A stretch of 64,000 bases of DNA, taken from contig NZ_JAUSXL010000001.1 in the NCBI RefSeq assembly GCF_030815975.1, forward strand, positions 558,001 to 622,000, given 5' to 3'. Shown here piece by piece: positions 58,456-64,000 of the stretch. Numbering within the stretch: the first letter of the stretch is position 1; each line of letters starts with the position of its first letter. The translations under genes were made by a program, and so were the position numbers. Source of the stretch: Variovorax paradoxus. GTDB taxonomy: Bacteria; Pseudomonadota; Gammaproteobacteria; Burkholderiales; Burkholderiaceae_C. The notes below the pieces were generated by a model. The model did no database searches, was not told where the DNA came from, and saw only the letters and a program-made list of their open reading frames with translations.

Positions 58456-59388
58456 ATGAACACCACCTTTCTCTACAAGTCCGACCCCGCGCGCGGCCGC
58501 CAATGGGCCGAAGTGTTCAGCCGCCACCGCCCCGACATCGACTTCCGCATCTGGCCCGACATCGGCGACCCGGCCCAGGTGCGCTTTCTCGCAGCCTGGG
58601 TGCCGCCGGAAGACATTGCCGAGCGCTTTCCGAACCTCGAAGTGCTGTTCTCCTCGGGCGCGGGTGTAGACCAGTTCGACTTCGCGGCGCTGCCGCCCGA
58701 GCTGCCGGTGGTGCGCATGGTCGAGCCCGGCATCGTGCGCGGCATGGTCGAGTACGTGACGCATGCGGTGCTCGGCCTGCACCGCGACATGCCGCAGTAC
58801 CGGCGCCAGCAGCAGGAAGGCCGGTGGCAGCCGCTGCCGGTGCGGCCCGCAAGCGAGCGGCGCGTGGGTGTCCTGGGGCTGGGCTCTCTCGGCCAGGCCG
58901 TGCTGGCGCAGTTGGTCTCATTGGGTTTCGACTGCGCGGGTTGGAGCCGCTCCCGGCACGCCGTCGATGGCGTGCAATGCCATGCAGGCGCCGACGAGCT
59001 GCCCGCCTTTCTGGCGCGCACCGACATCCTCGTGTGCCTGCTGCCGCTCACCGATTCGACGCGCGGCTTTCTGAATGCAAGGCTGTTCTCGATGCTGCCG
59101 ATGGGCGCGGGGCTGGTGCACGTGGGCCGCGGGCCGCACCTGGTCGAATCCGACTTTCTGGAAGCGCTCGCCAGCGGCCAGATCGGCGATGCCGTGCTCG
59201 ACGTGGCCGACCCCGAGCCGCTGCAGCCCGCGCATGCCTTCTGGCGCCATCCGCGCATCCAGCTCACGCCGCACATCGCGAGCATGACGCAGCCGCTGAG
59301 CGCCGCGGAGGCCGTGCTCGACAACCTGCGCCGCTTCGAAGCCGGCGAGCCGATGATCGGCCGCGTCGACCGCGCCAAGGGCTACTGA
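58456..59388 (+). CDS. GhrA-like D-isomer 2-hydroxyacid dehydrogenase (second paralogue)
   Basis: Reductase of 310 residues, start ATG at 58456 (MNTTFLYKSDPARGRQWAEV). GLGSLGQAVL is the cofactor motif (about residue 138); VGRGPHLVE, DVADPEPLQPAHAFW and LTPHIAS contain the Arg, Glu and His of the family. Compared with the copy at 6568-7524, the gene is in a different neighbourhood (aminotransferase downstream). No Shine-Dalgarno was found before the ATG; a longer form through the tandem repeat is possible. Confidence 0.88.
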   Translation: MNTTFLYKSDPARGRQWAEVFSRHRPDIDFRIWPDIGDPAQVRFLAAWVPPEDIAERFPNLEVLFSSGAGVDQFDFAALPPELPVVRMVEPGIVRGMVEYVTHAVLGLHRDMPQYRRQQQEGRWQPLPVRPASERRVGVLGLGSLGQAVLAQLVSLGFDCAGWSRSRHAVDGVQCHAGADELPAFLARTDILVCLLPLTDSTRGFLNARLFSMLPMGAGLVHVGRGPHLVESDFLEALASGQIGDAVLDVADPEPLQPAHAFWRHPRIQLTPHIASMTQPLSAAEAVLDNLRRFEAGEPMIGRVDRAKGY

Positions 59389-59539
59389 AGAAAGCCCGGC
59401 CGCATGATGTGCTGTGGCGGCGCGCATAACCGCAGCCTGCTTCGCGCGGCGCCCCCAAAGCAGCACCATGCCATGCGGCAGGCGACCTAAGCTCATGGCA
59501 TCGAAAGCTTCCTTCGCTCTCGCTTCAATCGACACCGCC

Positions 59540-60943
59540 ATGACGCACCCCACCGCATTGCCCCGCCACGCCACGCTCGACGCCATCGACCGCACCCACC
59601 TGATCCACCCCGTGTCGCCCTGGCGCACGCACGAGGAGCGCGGCCCCACCGTGCTGGCCTCGGCGCGCGGTGCATGGCTCACGGATGCGAACGGGCATGA
59701 ACTGCTCGACGCCTTCGCCGGCCTGTGGTGCGTGAACGTGGGCTACGGCCAGGAGAGCGTGGTCCAGGCCGCGGCCGAGCAGATGCGGCGGCTGCCGTAC
59801 GCCACCGGCTACTTTCACTTCAGCAGCGAGCCGGCCATCCGCCTCGCGGAAAAGCTGGTGCAGATCGCGCCCGCATCGCTGACGCGCGTGTACCTGACGC
59901 TCGGTGGCTCCGAGGCGGTCGATGCCGCCGTGCGCTTCATCGTGCAGTACTACAACGCCATCGGCAAGCCGTCGAAAAAGCAGTTCATCGCCTTGGAGCG
60001 CGGCTACCACGGCTCGTCCTCGACCGGCGCGGGCCTCACGGCCTTGCCGGTCTTTCATCGCGGCTTCGACCTGCCGCTGCCCACGCAGCACTACATTCCG
60101 TCGCCCAACCCCTACCGCCATGCGGACGGCGCCGACCCGCAGGCCTTGATCGCCGCATCGGTGGCCTCGCTGCGCGCCAAGGTGGCAGAGCTCGGCGCGG
60201 ACAACGTGGCCGCCTTCTTCTGCGAGCCGATCCAGGGTTCGGGCGGCGTCATCGTGCCGCCCAAGGGCTGGCTCAAGGCCATGCGCGATGCCGCGCGCGA
60301 GCTCGACATTCTCTTCGTCGTCGACGAGGTCATCACCGGCTTCGGCCGCACCGGCCCCATGTTCGCCTGCGAGGCCGAAGGCGTGGAGCCCGACCTCATG
60401 ACCATGGCCAAGGGCCTAACCTCCGGCTACGTGCCGATGGGTGCAACGATGCTGTCCGAGAAGGTCTACGCCGGTATTGCCGACGGTGCGCCCGCGGGCG
60501 TGCCGATCGGCCACGGCGCGACCTATTCGGCGCATCCGGTGAGCGCCGCGGTCGCGCTCGAGGTGCTGCGCCTGTACGAAGAGGGCGGCGTGCTCGCCAA
60601 CGGCCAGCGCGGGGCGGCGCATTTCGCGGCCGGGCTCGATGCATTGCGCGCGCACCCCCTGGTCGGCGATTCACGCCATCGCGGCCTGCTCGGCGCGCTG
60701 GAGCTGGTGAGCGACAAGCGGAGCAAGCGCGGCTTCGACGCGGCTCTCCGCCTTGCGGACCGCATCTTTGCCGCCGGCTACCGCAACGGCCTGGTGTTTC
60801 GCTCCTTCGGCGACCACATCCTCGGTTTTGCGCCGGCGCTCACCTTCACCGAGGACGAGTTCGCCCAGATGTTCGTGCGCCTGAAGAAAACGCTCGACGA
60901 GGTGCTGGCCGCCGCCGACGTGCGCGCGGCTCTGGCGGCCTGA
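59540..60943 (+). CDS. Class III aminotransferase (omega-amino acid/polyamine-pyruvate type)
   Basis: PLP aminotransferase of 467 residues. The ATG at 59540 is preferred (MTHPTALPRHATLDAIDRTH); one at 59495 is also in frame. Seen: GLWCVNVGYGQESVVQAAAE, GGSEAVDAAVRF, YHGSSSTGAGL, ILFVVDEVITGFGRTG, and the PLP-lysine motif MTMAKGLTSGYVPMGA. The layout fits beta-alanine/GABA/putrescine-pyruvate transaminases. A Lrp/AsnC regulator follows, and it could feed semialdehyde to the SSADH at 46782-48260. Confidence 0.9.
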   Translation: MTHPTALPRHATLDAIDRTHLIHPVSPWRTHEERGPTVLASARGAWLTDANGHELLDAFAGLWCVNVGYGQESVVQAAAEQMRRLPYATGYFHFSSEPAIRLAEKLVQIAPASLTRVYLTLGGSEAVDAAVRFIVQYYNAIGKPSKKQFIALERGYHGSSSTGAGLTALPVFHRGFDLPLPTQHYIPSPNPYRHADGADPQALIAASVASLRAKVAELGADNVAAFFCEPIQGSGGVIVPPKGWLKAMRDAARELDILFVVDEVITGFGRTGPMFACEAEGVEPDLMTMAKGLTSGYVPMGATMLSEKVYAGIADGAPAGVPIGHGATYSAHPVSAAVALEVLRLYEEGGVLANGQRGAAHFAAGLDALRAHPLVGDSRHRGLLGALELVSDKRSKRGFDAALRLADRIFAAGYRNGLVFRSFGDHILGFAPALTFTEDEFAQMFVRLKKTLDEVLAAADVRAALAA

Positions 60944-61014
60944 GCGGGAAAGCACTGCCCCGGGACCGCGCCGGCAAAGCAGAATCGGATCCTCTTTCGT
61001 TTTTCAGGACCGCC

Positions 61015-61509
61015 ATGTCTGAAGCTTTCAAGATCGACCGACTCGACCTGCGCATCCTGGCCCAGCTGCAGCAGAACGGGCGCATGACCAACGTCGACCT
61101 CGCGGATGCGGTCGGCCTGTCGCCCAGCCCCTGCCTGATCCGCGTGAAGCGGCTGGAGCAGGCCGGCTACATCGCCGGCTACGGCGCGCACCTGCGGCTC
61201 GAGAAGCTCGGCGACACGCTCACCGTGTTTACCGAGGTCACGCTGCAGGACCATCACCGCGAAGACTTCGTGCGCTTCGAGGCCGCGATCCGCGAGGTGG
61301 ACGAGGTGCTCGAATGCCACCTGGTGAGCGGCGGCTACGACTACCTGCTGCGCTTCCTGACGCGCGGCGTCAACCACTACCAGGAAGTGATCGAGGAGCT
61401 GCTCGAACGCAACATCGGCATCTCCAAGTACTTCAGCTACATCGTCATCAAGTCGCCGTTCATCAAGACGCATTGCCCGATCGAACGGCTGTTTCCGCAT
61501 CCGCGCTGA
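61015..61509 (+). CDS. Lrp/AsnC-family transcriptional regulator
   Basis: Protein of 164 residues: HTH (about residues 8-60, LDLRILAQLQQNGRMTNVDL and VGLSPSPCLIRVKRLEQAGY) and the RAM/AsnC effector domain (about 70-150, VLECHLVSGGYDYLLRFLTR). It lies between the aminotransferase and the three-gene flavoenzyme, whose transcription it probably regulates in response to an amino acid. The start ATG at 61015 is unambiguous. Confidence 0.92.
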   Translation: MSEAFKIDRLDLRILAQLQQNGRMTNVDLADAVGLSPSPCLIRVKRLEQAGYIAGYGAHLRLEKLGDTLTVFTEVTLQDHHREDFVRFEAAIREVDEVLECHLVSGGYDYLLRFLTRGVNHYQEVIEELLERNIGISKYFSYIVIKSPFIKTHCPIERLFPHPR

Positions 61510-61528
61510 CCGGCGCTTTCGACTGCCC

Positions 61529-61915
61529 ATGCCCGAACAACCCTCGTCCAGTTCCTCTCGCCCGCCGGCCCGCTTCGTGCGGCTCGCAGAAACCGACCGG
61601 CCCGCGCTGGCCTTCCAGATCGACGGCCAACCAGCCACCGCGCTGGCAGGCGACACGCTGCTGGTGGCGCTGCTGAGCCAGGGCCGCCGGGTGCGGGACA
61701 GCGAGTTCGGCGACGGCGCGCGCGCCGGCTTCTGCCTGATGGGCGCCTGCCAGGACTGCTGGGTGTGGGCCGCGTCGGGCGCGCGGCTGCGTGCCTGCTC
61801 GACCGCAGTGGAGGCGGGCATGTCCGTGCTCACGCGGCCACCCGTGGGGCAGTGGCCCATGACACCCGATCTGAAGGAACTGCTGGCACGCCAGGCCGCG
61901 GAGAGCGGCGCATGA
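61529..61915 (+). CDS. Small (2Fe-2S)-binding subunit, HcnA/OoxA-like
   Basis: Protein of 128 residues with a plant-type [2Fe-2S] motif: FQIDGQPATALAGDTLLVAL, GFCLMGACQDCWV and a later Cys in LRACSTA supply four cysteines. The domain is the N-terminal part of sarcosine-oxidase-alpha/HcnA type proteins. It is coupled to the next gene (ATGA overlap) and is the small subunit of a three-gene flavoenzyme. Confidence 0.88.
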   Translation: MPEQPSSSSSRPPARFVRLAETDRPALAFQIDGQPATALAGDTLLVALLSQGRRVRDSEFGDGARAGFCLMGACQDCWVWAASGARLRACSTAVEAGMSVLTRPPVGQWPMTPDLKELLARQAAESGA

Positions 61916-63327
61916 GCGGCACCTCTTCCGGCGCATCTTCCGGCGCACCGCGCGTGGTCGTGGTGGGTGCCGGGCCCGCGGGCGTGCGCGCGGCGCAGGC
62001 ATTGGTGCAGGCCGGCGTACGGCCGATCGTGGTCGACGAAGGCCGGCGCGATGGCGGCCAGATCTATCGCCGCCAGCCCGAAGGGTTCAGGCGCCCCTAC
62101 GCCAAGCTCTATGGCACCGAGGCCGGCAAGGCGCAGGCGCTGCACCGCGACTTCGATGCGCTGCGCGGCCAGGTCGACTACCGCAGCGATACGCTGGCCT
62201 GGAACCTCAGCGAAGGCGCGCTGCACGTCGTGCGCGGCGGCGAGCCGCAGGTGCTGCCGTTCGATGCGCTCATCGTCTGCTCCGGCGCCACCGATCGGTT
62301 GATGCCCGTGCCGGGCTGGCACCGTGCCGGCTGCTACAGCCTGGGTGCCTCGCAGATCGCGCTGAAGGCGCAGGCCTGTGCGATCGGTGCGCGCACCGTC
62401 TTTCTCGGCAGCGGTCCGCTGCTGTACCTCGTCGCCTCGCAATATGTGCAGGCCGGCGCGCAGGTGATGGCCGTGCTCGACACCTCGCCATCGGCCAAGA
62501 GCTGGGGCGCGATGGCCGGGCTGCTCGCGCGGCCGCGGCTCGCGTTGCGCGGGCTGGCATTGATCCGCGACTTGCGCCGTGCCGGTGTGAAGGTGCTGCA
62601 GGGCGTGGTGCCGCTGCGCATCGACGGCGACGACAGCGCGGGCGTGCAGGCCGTGGCCGTGCGCGATGCCCAAGGCCACGCGCATCGCTTCGAATGCGAC
62701 GCGGTCGGCCTCGGCTGGCATCTGCGCGCCGAAACGCAACTGGCCGACCTGGCGCGCTGCGAGTTCGACTTCGAGCCGGTCAGCCGCCAATGGCTGCCGC
62801 GCATCGATGCCGACGGGCGCAGCAGCACGCGCGGCGTGTACCTGGCGGGCGATGGCGCCCGCATCCTCGGCGCCGATGGTGCGGAGACCGCCGGCCGGCT
62901 GGCGGCGCTCGCGGCACTGGCCGACCTGGGCCACGCGACGGGCAGGGCGCTCCACGACGCGGAAGCAAGTGCATTGCGGCGTACGCTGGCGCAAATGAAC
63001 CGCTTTCGCGAAGGCCTGGCGCGCGCCTTTCCATGGCCGCATGCGCAAGCCGCCGCGCTGCCCGACGATGCCGTGGTGTGCCGCTGCGAAAGCGTCACGG
63101 CCGGCGAGCTTCGCCGCTGCGTCAACGAGATGGACAGCCGCGAAGTCAACCGCGCCAAGGCCTTCAGCCGTGTCGGCATGGGCCGCTGCCAGGGCCGCTT
63201 CTGCGGCCATGCCTCGGCCGAGATCGTCGCGCAGGCCAGTGGCGTGCCGATCGAACTCGTGGGCCGCCTGCGCTCGCAGGCGCCGGTCAAGCCCTTGGCG
63301 ATGAGCACGCGCGAGGTTCAGGCATGA
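61912..63327 (+). CDS. FAD/NAD(P)-dependent oxidoreductase, HcnB/OoxB-like middle subunit
   Basis: Protein of 471 residues. FAD motif VVVVGAGPAGVRAAQALVQA (about residues 15-35), GLGWHLRAETQLADL, AGDGARILGADGAETAGRLA. A C-terminal BFD-like [2Fe-2S] domain has CRCESVTAGELRRCVNEMDS and GMGRCQGRFCGHAS. The layout is that of HcnB, opine oxidase subunit A and other dye-linked L-proline/opine dehydrogenases. Overlaps both neighbours by 4 bases. Confidence 0.9.
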   Translation: MSGTSSGASSGAPRVVVVGAGPAGVRAAQALVQAGVRPIVVDEGRRDGGQIYRRQPEGFRRPYAKLYGTEAGKAQALHRDFDALRGQVDYRSDTLAWNLSEGALHVVRGGEPQVLPFDALIVCSGATDRLMPVPGWHRAGCYSLGASQIALKAQACAIGARTVFLGSGPLLYLVASQYVQAGAQVMAVLDTSPSAKSWGAMAGLLARPRLALRGLALIRDLRRAGVKVLQGVVPLRIDGDDSAGVQAVAVRDAQGHAHRFECDAVGLGWHLRAETQLADLARCEFDFEPVSRQWLPRIDADGRSSTRGVYLAGDGARILGADGAETAGRLAALAALADLGHATGRALHDAEASALRRTLAQMNRFREGLARAFPWPHAQAAALPDDAVVCRCESVTAGELRRCVNEMDSREVNRAKAFSRVGMGRCQGRFCGHASAEIVAQASGVPIELVGRLRSQAPVKPLAMSTREVQA

Positions 63328-64000
63328 GCGAAATCACCAACACCGACGTGCTGATCCTGGGCGGTGGCCTCATGGGCACCACCGCCGCCTTCTTCCTGCG
63401 CCGGCAGCACGGCCTGTCGGTCACGCTGCTCGAGCGCGAACTGGTGGGCCGCCAGGCCAGCGGCACCAACTTCGGCAATGTGCGCCGGCAGGGCCGCGCG
63501 CTGGAACAGATGCCGCTGGCCAACCGCGCGCGCGCCGTGTGGGGCCGCGTGAAGGAACTGCTGGGCGAAGACCTGGAGTTCGTGCCCTACGGCCACTTGC
63601 GCGTCTGCTACACCGACAAGCAGGCCGCCGCGCTCGAGCAGCATGCGCGGGACGTGAAGCCGTTTGGCCTCGACCTCGAACTCTTCAACGCCGGGCAGCT
63701 GCGCAAGCGCTGGGGCATCTTCGCGCCCGAGGTGGTGAGCGGCTCGCTTTCGCCGAACGACGGCCATGCCAATCCGCGCCTGGCCGGGCCGGCCTTCGCA
63801 AGGGCGGCCCGGCGGGCCGGCGCGAACATCGTCGAGCAGGCCGAGGTGATGCAGGTCGAGCACGACGCCGCGGGCTTCACGGCCCATACGGCCGACGGGC
63901 GGCGCTTTCGCGCGGCGCAGCTGCTGGTGGCCTGCGGTGCCTGGTCGAACCGCATGGCCGAACAGTTCGGCGAGGCCGTGCCGATGGAGGCGCGCGGCCC
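63324..64000 (+). CDS. FAD-dependent oxidoreductase (DadA/HcnC-like), 3'-truncated by window edge
   Basis: The first 225 codons of a DAO-family flavoenzyme run off the right edge. The start overlaps the middle-subunit stop (ATGA). FAD motif TDVLILGGGLMGTTAAFFLR (about residues 8-27), NFGNVRRQGRALEQMPLANR, and LLVACGAWSNRMAEQFG are seen. It is the catalytic large subunit that would oxidise the C-N bond of glycine, an opine or another N-substituted amino acid in the HcnABC/OoxAB group. Confidence 0.9.
   Translation, partial: MSEITNTDVLILGGGLMGTTAAFFLRRQHGLSVTLLERELVGRQASGTNFGNVRRQGRALEQMPLANRARAVWGRVKELLGEDLEFVPYGHLRVCYTDKQAAALEQHARDVKPFGLDLELFNAGQLRKRWGIFAPEVVSGSLSPNDGHANPRLAGPAFARAARRAGANIVEQAEVMQVEHDAAGFTAHTADGRRFRAAQLLVACGAWSNRMAEQFGEAVPMEARG

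Noticed and set aside
1..64000. tRNA, rRNA, riboswitch or origin
   Set aside because: No cloverleaf-like sequence, rRNA block, conserved riboswitch core or DnaA-box cluster was seen by eye; a covariance-model scan was not possible.

Overview
The window is GC-rich bacterial chromosome with almost gapless coding, and the gene families point to a betaproteobacterium of the Comamonadaceae, most likely Variovorax or a close relative. The reasons are three orphan Bug/TctC-type solute-binding proteins, many LysR-type regulators next to catabolic operons, a fused DctQM TRAP permease, CaiB and thiolase/acyl-CoA ligase modules, and GC-rich intergenic hairpin repeats. This assignment is inference from gene content; no rRNA, tRNA or core marker is present to confirm it.

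Layout. 1-6487: acyl-CoA module (SDR, thiolase, acyl-CoA ligase) with its own TRAP transporter. 6488-19850: a 13.4-kb catabolic and transport module (two 2-hydroxyacid-type oxidoreductases, a dehydroquinase-like protein, GST, quinone oxidoreductase, flavin monooxygenase, M20 deacylase, DUF1028, RidA, LysR and a complete PotABCD-like ABC transporter). It is bracketed by two ~70-bp copies of the 3' end of the TRAP permease gene. 19851-21130: a scar with a truncated AbiEii-type toxin gene and its XRE partner. 21130-25276: membrane protein, PhoD-type phosphatase, NmrA-like protein and an AadA-like gene that has lost its catalytic core. 25328-31307: minus-strand operon CaiB / intradiol dioxygenase / citryl-CoA lyase / two Bug proteins, with a divergent LysR. 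31359-35366: hypothetical protein, MocR regulator, epimerase, cupin. 35393-40490: NUDIX and LysR, divergent from Bug / DSD1-type PLP enzyme / D-aminoacylase. 40586-45520: OMP decarboxylase-like protein, RpiR regulator, C45 acyltransferase and glnHPQ, headed by a 45-bp palindrome. 45662-46692: frameshifted MerR-ATPase. 46782-56713: minus-strand operon-like run for uptake by a peptide-type ABC transporter and oxidation (succinate-semialdehyde dehydrogenase, tartrate-type dehydrogenase, FAD amine oxidase, HAD). 57217-64000: GNAT, structured repeats, second GhrA-like reductase, class III aminotransferase, Lrp regulator and a three-gene HcnABC/opine-oxidase-like flavoenzyme that runs off the end.

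How it works together. The window is a chain of small uptake-plus-catabolism units, each pairing a periplasmic binding protein with enzymes and a local regulator. Nitrogenous or acylated organic acids (amines, D-amino acids, N-acyl amino acids, opine-like compounds) are the likely common theme. No substrate can be fixed from sequence alone. The strongest candidates for something undescribed are the repeat-bracketed 13.4-kb module, the glnHPQ/C45/RpiR/OMPDC-like cluster with its palindrome, and the pair of inverted repeat elements with compensatory base changes near 58.2-58.4 kb.
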